From: Primulina eburnea
Lineage: Eukaryota > Streptophyta > Magnoliopsida > Lamiales > Gesneriaceae
NCBI RefSeq assembly: GCF_022965805.1
Contig: NC_133101.1
Coordinates: 21,051,054 to 21,115,053, forward strand
Reading direction: 5' to 3'
DNA length: 64,000 nt
The notes under the pieces were generated by a model. That model was not told the DNA's origin. It did no database searches and saw only the letters and a list, made by a program, of their open reading frames with translations. Position 1 is the stretch's first letter. Each line of letters starts with the position of its first letter. Shown piece by piece: positions 47,575-59,284 of this stretch. The position numbers were made by a program, and so were the translations under genes.

Positions 47575-48421
47575 ATATAATCGGATTTGATTAGGGCTCG
47601 GTAAAACAGTTGGGAGATTTCATTTGTGGAAATTGATTCCCCGAATTTTCTTTCCAAAAAACCCCAAATCACTTCAGTCCTACTTTATTGTTCTCCCAAG
47701 CGAAAGAAGATACATAAATCTTAAAGGGTTGTAAGACAGCGTGACGAAAAATTGACGATGAGAAAATAAAATAAGTACTAAGGGTTAATTCGGATTCTCG
47801 AAACTCAACATATTTGAAAAGGTAAAAACTTCTGTGATACGGTCTCATGGGTCGTATTTTGTGAGACGGATCTCTTATTTGGGTCATCCATAAAAAAAAC
47901 ATTACTTTTTATGCTAAGAGTATTACTTTTTATTGTGAATATCGGTAGGGTTGACTCGGCTCACAGAAAAAAATTCGTGAAACCATCTCACAAAAGACCT
48001 ACTCATTTAAAAAACCAAATGATAGAAATCCATGGCTCCTAAACAGCATAAAGTTAATTAAAAAAATTCAAAACAAAAATAAAATGAAATTTATTAAAAA
48101 TTTTAAAACAGAAAAATTATTCAATCGAATTAAAATAAAAAAATATTCAAAGATAAATGTTTCACATAAAAACTATTATATAAATAAATGCAACATGTGC
48201 TCCAATATACCAAGTATAATCGATATGGATTATACTAGCTATTAATTGGTGGATCTTGACAACTTCAAACATAAGTGTTCACCATTACCATCAAAACCAA
48301 AAGATCAACAAAAATACTATCAACACAGCACATGTCTATTCATAAAAACCGAAAATAATTGTCTAATTCAAACTTATAGACATTTAGCACCTCTCTACAT
48401 AATGCATGAATCTTCTTCAAG
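47291..48421. other. Upstream region of the oxidoreductase gene
   Basis: Contains a (TA)n run at 47536-47571 and a small MITE at 47828-47995. Otherwise AT-rich and without a supported gene. Confidence 0.5.
47828..47995. mobile_element. Small MITE, gagacggtct family
   Basis: ctgtgatacggtctcatgg at the left and cgtgaaaccatctcacaaaa at the right, with the same inner blocks (ttgggtcatc, ttattgtgaatatcgg) as the copies at 18066 and 19953. It lies about 540 bp upstream of the oxidoreductase start. Confidence 0.72.
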
Positions 48422-48712
48422 TCATGAATCTGATGTTTGTGAGAAATATGATTTCCTCTCGCTTCCTTGCACATACCCCAACTCGATCAGGTTTGCAGTA
48501 CCGGGTGGCTCGAGATTGCTTAACTCATATTTGTCGCCGATCATGGTGTAAGAGATCTGGGAATCCCTATCATCTGGTTCGCTTCTAAGGCATGAACCTG
48601 GATCACAACTCGTGTTAGTTATTATTCACACTCTTTTTACAATTGCATTCCTCATCTATAGAAACATACCTTCTTCTATAATTTTATTTTTTTCTCGATA
48701 AATTAGGTATCC
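48422..48712 (-). CDS. Last two exons of an unidentified gene
   Basis: On the minus strand an exon at 48670-48712 (after ttgcag, before gtatgt) reads GYLIYREKNKIIEE. It joins in phase to an exon at 48422-48597 (after atccag), which reads CLRSEPDDRDSQISY, then MIGDKYELSNLEPPGTAN, and ends GYVQGSERKSYFSQTSDS before a TGA. The split glycine codon is restored at the junction, and both splice sites are standard, which supports a real gene. I do not recognise the protein. Upstream exons should lie to the right, where the TRIM and the LTR nest begin at 48814, so the gene is either truncated or has its remaining exons beyond 62.9 kb. Confidence 0.5.
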
Positions 48713-50174
48713 CTGCAATAGAATTAGCTACTAATCTTTGTGTTGGGGAAATATGTGTTTTATACCAAGGTCGATATTATTTTTTGGATAAAAACTATGG
48801 CCTATACGTACATTGTTAAGAATAGGACTTGGACCTAACTCAATCCGTAAGGTACAACATGTGATAACGTAATCCAACTGCATTCAAATATAAGAAAAAT
48901 GAAAAATGTTTAATTAAATTACTTTAATTGCATTTATTGAATATTATAGGCATGTTTACATGCTTGAAATATGATTTTCTATTAGAATGCATAAAACTGT
49001 GTTTTAAAGATTATTTGAAACGCGATCGAGGAATAAAGACCAGAGACCGTAAATGGAAAATATTTTATTAAATGATTATTTTTAATTATTTAATATATAG
49101 TATATTTAATGTGTTATGTTCGAAAATGGCAAATTTTGAGGTGTTTTTACGCGCCGAGTCGTATTTTAAATAAGTAATCGATTTTTTTACCGAAATAAGG
49201 GATTTTTGAGAACTCGACTAATATTTTTGAAAACTATCATAAAATAAATATTTTAACTACTATCTAATGGGCTTAGTATACTTAGTTTATTGGGGTCTAA
49301 ACCCCTACCCAAGTATTTTATTTAAAAACAAGCTTCCAAAACCCTAACCTATAACACAAAACACACGCACACCAAGCCTAAAAAGTACTAGGACTCTCTC
49401 CCTACCACACACGGCCACACACACACACGTCTTCAAGGAATTCTCGTCGGTTTTGTGGCTAAAAACGCATCACATTTCTTCCCCGTCTCTCTGCCAACGT
49501 CCCTCACGTCAAGGATTATTTTTCATGCAGGTACGCCTTAATATTTCTTCACTCATCGTTTATACCATGTTATATGTGTTAATACATGTGTGCATGAAAA
49601 CATGATTCACTTTCTTTTATTTTCGTTTTCATGGCAAAACATGAACAAAACTTGAATTCTTATGTTCTTAAATTCATGTTTATGATGCACAAAGGGGTTG
49701 CCATGATAGAGCTATGTGAATGGACATTTTTTAACATGTTTAAGGGTCCCTAGATGTATGGCCAAGGGATGGACAAGGTAAGGGGACATGCTGAACGGAA
49801 ATTGGGTTGTAAGGGGCTAGGGTTTTCGGTTTTTGCTTCCTAGCAGAGGGCAGCCACCAGCTGTTGTAGGTACATGTTTAAGGGGCCTAATAGGGTCTTG
49901 TCATGATCCTTGGCTGATTGAGATAAGAATGGTTCGAAGGAAAAGGGCTGTAGCGTGAGGCTTGGGCACGCAAGCCATGTAAGGATTGGGTTTGGGGGGC
50001 TGTGGGTTCTAGGACCTTTAAGCTCGGTCCAGAAGGGTCTCTAGGGGTCGGTAATGGTCATAAGAGGGTTGGTTACGGTCTGGACATGCTGGTTAAGGGT
50101 TAGGATCAAATGGCCTGAACTTGTCTAGGCCTAGGGTTTGGTTCAGAATCGTGAAGAATTTCCAGCAAGGTTCT

Positions 50175-50571
50175 TGTAACGCCCCAGATTCGATGACTGT
50201 CCTCATTATACCAAGACGGGTCTTTCCAGCGTACTTATGTCCTAACTCACACGCACTGTAGGAAACTTCCCAAGCGGTCACCCATCCCAAAATTTTCCCA
50301 AGTTAAGCACGCTTAACTTTGGAGTTCTTATGTGATGAGCTACCGAAAAGAAGATGCAACTTCTTGATATGAGTATTACATATAACATCTTTTAAGCCCT
50401 CTTCAACTGTACAGTCTATTACATTGAACATTCTCGGAATCCCTCTCATTCGGTTTGAGATCTATTCATTCATGTTCCCTCCACCTAGAAGCCTGCCAAG
50501 AGCCGCTCATTGTCCGTGCAACCTCATGTCACCGGCAATCACACCCGCCCTTTTCAGCCTCGGGCCTCACA
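50175..50571 (-). mobile_element. Cassandra-like solo LTR carrying 5S rRNA-derived sequence
   Basis: 397 bp, from tgtaacgccc to gcctcaca, flanked by a perfect 5-bp duplication, gttct (50170-50174 and 50572-50576). The minus strand contains a clear 5S rRNA-like segment, which sets the orientation. 5S sequence inside an LTR is the hallmark of the Cassandra TRIM family. No second LTR or interior is present. Confidence 0.9.
50257..50348 (-). other. 5S rRNA-derived segment inside the Cassandra-like LTR
   Basis: Minus strand: aactccaaagttaagcgtgc corresponds to the 5S aactccgcagttaagcgtgc, the A-box region, and gatgggtgacc followed by cttgggaag to the C-box region. These are the internal RNA polymerase III promoter parts of 5S genes. 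The first third of 5S is less well conserved. It is not a functional ribosomal gene. Confidence 0.88.
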
Positions 50572-51086
50572 GTTCTACACTTTTTCAAGGGTTCTAAATG
50601 GTTTGATTTTGGTTATATAGGGTATGGTTAGGTGTTACCAAATTATGGTTCAAGTTCGGCAAAGTTTGGTTAAGCTTTGAGTCAATTCGGGTTAAAATCG
50701 AGACGTACATTTAAGTTTTAAAACGAATTGGGAAATTAAACGATGAGTTTAAGTTTACGTCTAAGAAATTTTTATGAGTGTATTCTAAGGTGTTATGCTA
50801 AGTTCGGATGGATTTCCATAGTCGTTGTAAGGTTCAAAGGTAAATTTTGAAAGTTAGGGTTACAAGAGCAAAACGATCATTTTACACCTGAAAAATGTTA
50901 GACGTCCTGACAATGCCCTGAATGCTGTAATGAATGCTAAAATATATATGCATGAATTTTTATAAGTGGTGAAAATAATGAAAGATTGAAGGAGGTGACT
51001 TGTGTAGTAGCCCGAATTCCAAATTGGGTAATTAACGGAGTAATGGTGATTAAGAAGGTTTAAGGTGTAATTTTGGCTATGGTCAT

Positions 51087-51300
51087 GATCGGACGGACCG
51101 AAGAGGGTTCGGAAGCACCGAAGAGTTCGGACGATCCGAAGTGTAGTTCGGTGAATCCGATCATAGGTGTCAAGTGTTGATGGACACGTAGTGTTCGGAC
51201 GGTCCGAAGTGTATGATCGGAGGATCCGATCATGAGCTGTCAAGAGCCAATGGACACGTAGCGTTCGGACGTTCCGAAGTGTTGTTCGGAGGATCCGAAC
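51087..51300 (+). promoter_or_regulatory. Array of paired 15-17 bp palindromes upstream of the LTR TATA box
   Basis: Eight ttcgga...tccgaa-type inverted motifs: 51087-51102, 51108-51122, 51126-51140, 51147-51161, 51194-51208, 51215-51231, 51264-51278 and 51284-51300. The last, gttcggaggatccgaac, is a perfect interrupted palindrome. From 51126 they sit as pairs about 21 bp apart, within tandem units of 68-70 bp. The array ends 6 bp before the TATA box. It recurs in the right LTR and, with changes, in both LTRs of the deleted relative. Confidence 0.85.
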
Positions 51301-51306
51301 ATGGCC

Positions 51307-51314
51307 TATAAATA
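51307..51314 (+). promoter_or_regulatory. LTR TATA box
   Basis: tataaata directly after the palindrome array. The same box is at 57413-57420 in the right LTR. Confidence 0.8.
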
Positions 51315-52442
51315 GTGCTCGGATTTCTCATTTGTGACTTGCCAATTCATGATTTTGCCTCATAGTTGAGAGGATTTGGAAGGTTTCTAGGGTTAGTTGT
51401 TGGTCGAGCGATAGCCAAGAGCTGCCAGGAGTAGTAGCGTAGCGGCGCCTGAGTTTCAAGGCAATCGACATCAAAGGGCTGTCGACGGACGAAGGTAAAC
51501 CCTAAACCTTTGGTAGTACTAGGGAGTACTGGTTTTGCTAGTCGAGCATGGTAGTATTGATTGAGTATGCTTTTGATGCGTAGGCTTGTGCTAGACCTGA
51601 TTAGCGGTGTTGCATAAGGCTAGGCTTGCTGTGATAGAGGTACGAAAGTACTATCCGAGATATCCGGGTTGAGTATACATTCATATATGTGTTGCATGAG
51701 TATTTGCTGCATTGTTATATGTCATATGATGCATGCTATTATGTCACGAGTTATGATGCATATTGCATATCATGTTGAGCCGTATCTCCTTCGAGATAGC
51801 CTTTACTGTTGAGCTGTATCTCTTTCGAGATAAGCTATATCTTGGGGCCGCTCAGCCCTGTCTTGTGGACGCATGGACACCGAGAGTACACAGTGGCCGA
51901 CGGGTCGGGAGGGCTTCGGTGGTCCGGGACATTTTAGGTCCACGTCTGTCTTGTAGTGGATGCAGTGACCCAGAGGTTGGACCGCGCGGCACTATCCACT
52001 TGGCGCCTCTAGACTGAGCATTTTGAGATCCTTTGTGATTCCTGTTTCTTGACTACCCTGGTATCATATCATAGCATGTGCATTTCATATAGGTTTGTAT
52101 ACTCATACTTTTGTACTGGGCGTTCTTATCGCTCACGTCCTCGGTTTTGTTTATTCTTGGACACCCCATTCCCACGGGGCAGGCCTCAGGTTGGATGGCT
52201 CAGGAGGAGCAGGAGGAGGACGTTGAGTAGCTGGTTGGTTTAGTTTTCAATGTTTTCCATTTGATTCGATATGGTTGTACTGGATATTTCATTTTGAGTT
52301 AGTCTATACTTCGATTTCGATTGGGTTGTATAACTATTGTTGTTGGCCATATTTCCGCTGTTATCTTTGATTATAATTATTAGGTTAGTTGCATGCTTAG
52401 TTTTTGATTAGTAGGTGATTCTGGAACGGGTCACTACATTTA

Positions 52443-52454
52443 TGGTATCAGAGC
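52443..52454 (+). promoter_or_regulatory. Primer binding site, initiator methionine tRNA type
   Basis: tggtatcagagc, four bases after the left LTR, is the standard complement to the 3' end of plant initiator methionine tRNA. Confidence 0.93.
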
Positions 52455-52536
52455 GTGCGTATGATTTTGGGATATAGATTCTGTTTTGGGATTTCCGTTG
52501 ACCATTTTACTATTTTCCCTATTCTATCTTGTAGTG

Positions 52537-55500
52537 ATGGCTGACCATTTTGATGATGGGAGTAGTCAGGGGAGTGTAGGTCGATGGGGTGACCAGGACG
52601 ATCATAGACGTCATCGTGAGCATCGTCATCGTCGGGATGGTCCTAGGCGTTTCGATATGCATCGTTTCATGCAGATGGGGCCTAAGCCTTTAGTTGGCGG
52701 TGAGACTCCCGATGATGCGGAGGATTGGTTAGAGCGCATGGAGAGTTGTTTCCGCGCATTCCAGTGCACCGATGAGCAGAAGATGGAGACCCTTAGTTTT
52801 CTTCTCGAGGGCCGTGCTCGCAGGTGGTGGCGATCAACTTCTGCGCCGATAGTTCAGTCGCAGGGTAGAGCGACTTGGGTCGATTTCCATGCAGCGTTCA
52901 TGCAGCTGTACTTTCCTCCAGCCCTTCGCCAGGCCAAGACGATTGAGCTCCTGAACCTTAAGCAGAGGAGTATGTCTGTTGATGAGTATCAGCAGAAATT
53001 CTTTGAGTTGTTACCCTTCGCTCCTCATATCAGTGGCAGTTCTGAGGCCAAGTATGATCATTTCCTCCAGGGCCTTAATCAGGAGATCTTTGATCGAGTC
53101 ACTGTCTGTGATAATCCTACTTCTTATGATGGGTTAGTGAACCGGTGTCGCCAGACAGAGATCAGTCTCCAGCGTGGTAGGGCTATTCTTTCTTCTTCTA
53201 GACCTCCGAGTACTTTGAGGCCTCGATCTCAGTCATTCAAGAAATCTGGTTCATCTTCTTCTGGATCTGGATCTCGATCTAGTGGTGTTTTCCGCTTTGG
53301 TAAGAAGAAGGAGTCTTGTGCGCATTGTGGGAAGAACCATCCATCGGAGCAATGCCGAGTAGCCGCAGGAGCTTGTTATCAGTGCGGAGAGATGGGGCAT
53401 ATTAAGAAGAATTGTCCTCAGTTGCGAGGTGGAGCAGGATCCGGTTCTGGATCTCAGACGACTGTTCAGCAGAGGAGGCAGGGTCAGGCAGTGGGTAGTT
53501 CGAATCTTCGACCTCGTGCCCAAGGTCAGGTTTTTGCGCTGAACCAGGATCAGGCTGCAGATGAGACGGAGAGAGTCATAGCAGGTACTTTTCATTTATG
53601 CGGTATTCCTGCTTTTGTTCTTATTGATACAGGAGCCTCTCATTCCTTCATTTCTGCACGATTTGTTAAGCGTCATAGGTTACCCTATGTTTCTCTAGAC
53701 GTCATTCTTTCTGTTTCTACTCCGATGGGTCATTCGGTGTTAGCGAAGCGTCTAGTGATGGGTTGTCCCTTAAATTTTGAGGGTAACGAGTTGACTGCGA
53801 ATCTTATGATCCTAGAGATGGAAGATTTTGATTGTATCTTGGGTATAGACTTATTGACTACCTACCGAGCTACTGTGGATTGTTACCAGAAGCTTGTTCA
53901 GTTCCGTACGACTGAGAGCTCTAGTTGGTTTTTCTATGGTGAGGGAGCGCGACCTCCGATGCCAGTGGTATCTGCTCTGAAAGCCTGTCGTGCTTTAGAG
54001 GCGGGCGGGGAAGGCTACCTCATCTATGCAATTGATACGTCCACAGGTAGTGTTGGTCTAGAGGATATTCCAGTGGTTTGTGAATTTCCTGATGTTTTCC
54101 CAGATGAGATTCCTGGTTTTCCTCCGGTTAGAGAGGTGGAATTTGGCATAGATTTAATGCCAGGGACTGCACCGATTTCTCGTGCCCCCTATCGTCTTGC
54201 TCCGTCAGAGATGAGAGAGTTGAAGCAGCAATTGCAGGATCTTCTTGATAAGGGTTATATTCGCCCGAGTGTTTCGCCTTGGGGAGCTCCAGTCTTGTTT
54301 GTCAAGAAAAAGGATGGATCGATGCGGTTGTGCATTGATTATCGCCAGCTGAATCGGGTGACGATCAAAAACAAGTACCCTTTACCCCGTATTGATGACT
54401 TGTTCGATCAGCTTCAGGGTACTTCTGTTTACTCCAAGATCGACTTGCGATCGGGTTATCATCAGATGAGAGTCAGAGATGATGATATTTCCAAGACTGC
54501 ATTTCGTACTCGTTATGGGCATTACGAGTTTCTAGTTATGCCATTCGGATTGACGAATGCGCCAGCGGTGTTCATGGATCTGATGAACCGAGTCTTCCGA
54601 GATTTTTTGGATCAGTTTGTGGTGGTTTTCATTGACGATATCTTGATCTATTCCCACAGTGTGGAAGAGCATGCCCAACACTTGAGGATTGTGTTGCAGA
54701 TTCTTCGCGAGAAGCAATTGTATGCTAAGCTGAGTAAGTGCGAGTTCTGGATTGATCGTGTGGTATTCCTTGGTCATGTGATTTCCAAGGAAGGAGTTTC
54801 TGTGGATCCCAGCAAGATTGAAGCAGTGCTGAATTGGTCACGTCCGACGACGGTGGCTGAGATCCGTAGTTTTCTAGGTCTGGCAGGGTATTATCGTCGT
54901 TTCATCGTGAAGTTCTCTCAGATAGCCAGACCATTGACGCAACTTACTCGGAGGAATGTTCCATTTGAGTGGTCATCCGAGTGCGAAGATAGTTTCAGAG
55001 AGCTTCGTCGACTTCTGACTTCCGCACCTGTTTTGGCGTTACCGTCAGGATCTGATGGTTTCAGTGTTTACACCGATGCCTCCACTCAAGGCTTAGGGTG
55101 TGTGTTGACGCAAAACGGTCAGGTGATTGCTTATGCTTCCAGACAGCTGAAATCTCACGAGGAGAAGTATCCTATTCATGATCTAGAGTTGGCAGCTATA
55201 GTGTTCGCACTGAAGATCTGGCGTCATTACTTGTACGGGATTAAGTTTGAAATTTTTACTGATCATAAGAGTCTGAAGTACCTGTTCACTCAGGCTGAGT
55301 TGAACATGAGACAACGTCGTTGGATGGATTTGCTGAAGGATTATGATTGCGAGATCAAGTACCATCCAGGTTCTGCGAATCTCACAGCTGATGCGCTTAG
55401 TCGCAAGGTGAGAGCCTCTGCACTTCAGACTTGTGCTATGACTAGTGCCATCCAGGATAGTTGCTCGTTGGGGTTTAACTTCAAGCATCGGAAAGGTATG

Positions 55501-56958
55501 GAGAGCATTCGTGTTACTACCATTTTATCTGAGCCCAATTTGTTCACTCGGATTCGAGAAGCTCAGATGTCTGATCTCAAGACTCAGAGATTAGCTCGGT
55601 TAGTTGGTGGTGATAGCAATTTCCATTATCAGTCCAATGGTCTTCTGTGCTTATCTAATCGGGTTGTAGTACCAGAGGATGACACTTTGAGGGACGAGAT
55701 ATTGTCTCAGGCGCATCGAAGCAAGTTAAGTGTTCATCCAGGAAGCAACAAGATGTATAGAGACTTGAGGATGCGGTTTTGGTGGAAAGGGATGAAGCGC
55801 AGCGTGTATCAGTTTGTCTCCAAGTGTCTAGTTTGCCAGCAGGTTAAGGCAGAGCACCGTCGACCGGGAGGATTGTTGTTGAACTTACCTATTCCAGAAT
55901 GGAAGTGGGAGCATATTACGATGGATTTCATTACTCACTTGCCATTATCTTCGAGGAACAGCGATGCTATCTGGGTAGTGGTGGATCGACTCACCAAGTC
56001 TGCTCATTTTCTGCCGTATAATCGTGATTTCACTTTCGATCGTATGGCTCGATTGTACATTCAGGAGATTGTACGTTTGCATGGAGTGCCTGTCAGTATT
56101 GTTAGTGACAGAGATCCTCGTTTTACCTCACGGTTTTGGGGTAGTTTCCAGTCAGCTTTGGGTACTACACTGAGTCTGAGTACTGCTTATCATCCGGAGA
56201 CTGACGGTCAATCAGAGAGGACTATCCGTACGCTTGAGGATATGTTGCGAGCCTGTGTTATGGATTTCGGACCCGCTTGGCAGGATCATTTGCCTTTGAT
56301 TGAGTTCGCGTACAACAACAGCTATCATCGTAGTATTGGTATGGCACCATTTGAGGCGTTGTATGGGCGACGTTGTCGTACTCAATTATTCTGGGATGAA
56401 GTTGGGGAACGACATGTTGAGGGACCGGAGTTAGTCCAGCAGGCTATAGATAAGGTTGCAGTAATCAAGAAGCGGATTAAGACTGCTCAGGATCGACAGG
56501 CTAGTTATGCGAACACAAAGCGTCGACCTCTTCATTTTCAGCCAGGTGAGAAGGTGTTTCTCCGAGTTTCGCCTTTTCGCAGGATTTTGAGATTTGGTCT
56601 CAAGGGTAAGCTGTCTCCGAGATTTATTGGTCCTTTTGAGATTCTGGAATGTGTGGGAGATTTAGCTTACAGACTTGCGTTGCCGCCGTACCTATCAAGT
56701 ATTCATGATGTGTTCCACGTATCCTTGTTGAGACGTTATGTAGCAGATGAGTCGCACATCTTACATCCATCTGAAGTTCAACTTGATACGGATTTGTCTT
56801 ACGTGGAGCGACCAGTTCAGATTCTAGATCGCAAAGATAAGGTGTTGCGGAATAAGATCATTCCTCTTGTCTTAGTGCAGTGGCAGCGTCGAGGCACTGA
56901 AGAAGCCACTTGGGAGTTAGAGAGTCGTATGCGTTCGGAGCATCCAGAGCTCTTTTGA
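52537..56958 (+). CDS. Gag-pol polyprotein of the intact gypsy element
   Basis: One open frame; an ATG at 52486 would give 1490 codons, but MADHFDDG at 52537 is the likelier start because the deleted relative starts with the same peptide. Positions below count from 52486. Gag fills about residues 60-240. A CX2CX3HX4C motif (278-290) precedes a classical CCHC knuckle, [14 protein letters not shown] (297-310). The protease has DTGA at 381-384, the reverse transcriptase FIDD at 715-718, and RNase H starts at YTDAS (D864). The integrase zinc site is H1077, H1084, C1114 and C1117, and its core has D1147, D1208 and E1244 with the correct 35-residue spacing. The end has [17 protein letters not shown] and a chromodomain-like tail ([18 protein letters not shown]), which puts it with chromoviruses. 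All key residues are present. The protein builds the particle, cuts itself, copies the RNA and inserts the DNA. Confidence 0.97.
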   Translation: MADHFDDGSSQGSVGRWGDQDDHRRHREHRHRRDGPRRFDMHRFMQMGPKPLVGGETPDDAEDWLERMESCFRAFQCTDEQKMETLSFLLEGRARRWWRSTSAPIVQSQGRATWVDFHAAFMQLYFPPALRQAKTIELLNLKQRSMSVDEYQQKFFELLPFAPHISGSSEAKYDHFLQGLNQEIFDRVTVCDNPTSYDGLVNRCRQTEISLQRGRAILSSSRPPSTLRPRSQSFKKSGSSSSGSGSRSSGVFRFGKKKESCAHCGKNHPSEQCRVAAGACYQCGEMGHIKKNCPQLRGGAGSGSGSQTTVQQRRQGQAVGSSNLRPRAQGQVFALNQDQAADETERVIAGTFHLCGIPAFVLIDTGASHSFISARFVKRHRLPYVSLDVILSVSTPMGHSVLAKRLVMGCPLNFEGNELTANLMILEMEDFDCILGIDLLTTYRATVDCYQKLVQFRTTESSSWFFYGEGARPPMPVVSALKACRALEAGGEGYLIYAIDTSTGSVGLEDIPVVCEFPDVFPDEIPGFPPVREVEFGIDLMPGTAPISRAPYRLAPSEMRELKQQLQDLLDKGYIRPSVSPWGAPVLFVKKKDGSMRLCIDYRQLNRVTIKNKYPLPRIDDLFDQLQGTSVYSKIDLRSGYHQMRVRDDDISKTAFRTRYGHYEFLVMPFGLTNAPAVFMDLMNRVFRDFLDQFVVVFIDDILIYSHSVEEHAQHLRIVLQILREKQLYAKLSKCEFWIDRVVFLGHVISKEGVSVDPSKIEAVLNWSRPTTVAEIRSFLGLAGYYRRFIVKFSQIARPLTQLTRRNVPFEWSSECEDSFRELRRLLTSAPVLALPSGSDGFSVYTDASTQGLGCVLTQNGQVIAYASRQLKSHEEKYPIHDLELAAIVFALKIWRHYLYGIKFEIFTDHKSLKYLFTQAELNMRQRRWMDLLKDYDCEIKYHPGSANLTADALSRKVRASALQTCAMTSAIQDSCSLGFNFKHRKGMESIRVTTILSEPNLFTRIREAQMSDLKTQRLARLVGGDSNFHYQSNGLLCLSNRVVVPEDDTLRDEILSQAHRSKLSVHPGSNKMYRDLRMRFWWKGMKRSVYQFVSKCLVCQQVKAEHRRPGGLLLNLPIPEWKWEHITMDFITHLPLSSRNSDAIWVVVDRLTKSAHFLPYNRDFTFDRMARLYIQEIVRLHGVPVSIVSDRDPRFTSRFWGSFQSALGTTLSLSTAYHPETDGQSERTIRTLEDMLRACVMDFGPAWQDHLPLIEFAYNNSYHRSIGMAPFEALYGRRCRTQLFWDEVGERHVEGPELVQQAIDKVAVIKKRIKTAQDRQASYANTKRRPLHFQPGEKVFLRVSPFRRILRFGLKGKLSPRFIGPFEILECVGDLAYRLALPPYLSSIHDVFHVSLLRRYVADESHILHPSEVQLDTDLSYVERPVQILDRKDKVLRNKIIPLVLVQWQRRGTEEATWELESRMRSEHPELF

Positions 56959-57095
56959 GTTGTGCTTTGTATAAGTTTGTGTTTTCAGTTGTAATCATAG
57001 TATCAGTTGTATTCAACAACAATTGAGATGTATTAATGATGTTGTTATTTCGTTTTGTTCATTCTCTAAGCCTGATTTCGAGGACGAAATCTTTT

Positions 57096-57108
57096 AAGGG
57101 GGGGAGAA
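57096..57108 (+). promoter_or_regulatory. Polypurine tract
   Basis: aagggggggagaa ends at the base before the right LTR and would prime plus-strand synthesis. Confidence 0.92.
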
Positions 57109-58544
57109 TGTAGTAGCCCGAATTCCAAATTGGGTAATTAACGGAGTAATGGTGATTAAGAAGGTTTAAGGTGTAATTTTGGCTATGGTCATGATCGGAC
57201 GGACCGAAGAGGGTTCGGAAGCACCGAAGAGTTCGGACGATCCGAAGTGTAGTTCGGTGAATCCGATCATAGGTGTCAAGTGTTGATGGACACGTAGTGT
57301 TCGGACGGTCCGAAGTGTATGATCGGAGGATCCGATCATGAGCTGTCAAGAGCCAATGGACACGTAGCGTTCGGACGTTCCGAAGTGTTGTTCGGAGGAT
57401 CCGAACATGGCCTATAAATAGTGCTCGGATTTCTCATTTGTGACTTGCCAATTCATGATTTTGCCTCATAGTTGAGAGGATTTGGAAGGTTTCTAGGGTT
57501 AGTTGTTGGTCGAGCGATAGCCAAGAGCTGCCAGGAGTAGTAGCGTAGCGGCGCCTGAGTTTCAAGGCAATCGACATCAAAGGGCTGTCGACGGACGAAG
57601 GTAAACCCTAAACCTTTGGTAGTACTAGGGAGTACTGGTTTTGCTAGTCGAGCATGGTAGTATTGATTGAGTATGCTTTTGATGCGTAGGCTTGTGCTAG
57701 ACCTGATTAGCGGTGTTGCATAAGGCTAGGCTTGCTGTGATAGAGGTACGAAAGTACTATCCGAGATATCCGGGTTGAGTATACATTCATATATGTGTTG
57801 CATGAGTATTTGCTGCATTGTTATATGTCATATGATGCATGCTATTATGTCACGAGTTATGATGCATATTACATATCATGTTGAGCCGTATCTCCTTCGA
57901 GATAGCCTTTACTGTTGAGCTGTATCTCTTTCGAGATAAGCTATATCTTGGGGCCGCTCAGCCCTGTCTTGTGGACGCATGGACACCGAGAGTACACAGT
58001 GGCCGACGGGTCGGGAGGGCTTCGGTGGTCCGGGACATTTTAGGTCCACGTCTGTCTTGTAGTGGATGCAGTGACCCAGAGGTTGGACCGCGCGGCACTA
58101 TCCACTTGGCGCCTCTAGACTGAGCATTTTGAGATCCTTTGTGATTCCTGTTTCTTGACTACCCTGGTATCATATCATAGCATGTGCATTTCATATAGGT
58201 TTGTATACTCATACTTTTGTACTGGGCGTTCTTATCGCTCACGTCCTCGGTTTTGTTTATTCTTGGACACCCCATTCCCACGGGGCAGGCCTCAGGTTGG
58301 ATGGCTCAGGAGGAGCAGGAGGAGGACGTTGAGTAGCTGGTTGGTTTAGTTTTCAATGTTTTCCATTTGATTCGATATGGTTGTACTGGATATTTCATTT
58401 TGAGTTAGTCTAGACTTCGATTTCGATTGGGTTGTATAACTATTGTTGTTGGCCATATTTCCGCTGTTATCTTTGATTATAATTATTAGGTTAGTTGCAT
58501 GCTTAGTTTTTGATTAGTAGGTGATTCTGGAACGGGTCACTACA
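57109..58544 (+). repeat. Right LTR of the intact gypsy element
   Basis: 1436 bp, nearly identical to the left LTR, and followed by the target duplication acttg. Confidence 0.95.
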
Positions 58545-59191
58545 ACTTGATTGTGACTAATATGATGATATGTACGGCAAAGGCTCAGTTGATGTGTGAG
58601 AGTGTCGCTGATGTCCACGTCGCCTGGTACCATGGTTATACATATATGGATCCATCAACCTACAGCTGATACAAAAGTCACAATTAACAATCTCAATTCA
58701 ACAAACGGGAAACGTATACATATATGATGAAAGAAAAAAGGATAAGATGGAAGGAAAAAAATTAAAGTTATTCATGTTCATGAAAAGATATTTTAATACA
58801 AATATCTTTCATTGTTGATTGTGAATGTATATGTACTACTTGTTATCATGGTTAAAGTTTGCCGAGTCAATAGAGTCATTAGGTGTGATCGATGCAGGTG
58901 AGCATGATTATGTCGAGGATGGAGGATTTGATGGTTGAACTAGCTGGGCTGATGGTGCACATAACCCGAAGACCTTTGCTAGTTTTTCGCATTAAGATTA
59001 CTGTAAAGACTTTACGATTTTTATGATTTTGAGAGGTTTTGAGAGGATTCAAGAGTTTTGCTATTTTGAAATTTTTTATTTTTAGGTTTGGTTTGATAGT
59101 TTATGATTTCATGTTTTGAATTGCGTTTTTTGGATTTTCAAATAATAGGTTGATGATTTATTTTAAATGTTGCAAAGTATATTTAAAATAC

Positions 59192-59229
<38 letters not shown>

Positions 59230-59284
59230 GTATATGTACATTTCGGCCGAATTTATATATATAAAAAAATTTGTAGCATATTTA

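Larger units (their letters stand above)
51003..52438 (+). repeat. Left LTR of the intact gypsy element
   Basis: 1436 bp. The U3 part has a palindrome array (51087-51300), then a TATA box, tataaata (51307-51314), so transcription should start near 51340. The 3' part contains a long region without strong features. Confidence 0.95.
51003..58544 (+). mobile_element. Complete young Ty3/gypsy chromovirus (Tekay-like)
   Basis: Two 1436-bp LTRs (51003-52438 and 57109-58544) start tgtagtagcccg and end cactaca. By eye they differ at two positions (near 51774 and 52307 and their partners). The flanks carry a perfect duplication, acttg (50998-51002 and 58545-58549). Primer site, purine tract and one uninterrupted gag-pol frame are all present, so it looks autonomous and potentially active. 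It is inserted in the gypsy solo LTR 48846-62542. Confidence 0.97.

Noticed and set aside
50257..50348. A genuine 5S rRNA gene
   Set aside because: The segment sits inside a 397-bp unit with LTR-like ends and a 5-bp duplication, and its 5' third is poorly conserved. A Cassandra-like LTR explains it better.
51126..51300. Heat-shock elements in the LTR
   Set aside because: The palindromes contain ttc and gaa, but not at the spacing required by the heat-shock consensus.
51763..52017. Open frame in the gypsy LTR, repeated in the other LTRs
   Set aside because: It is a frame within LTR sequence, with no protein motif. Its repetition only reflects the LTR copies.
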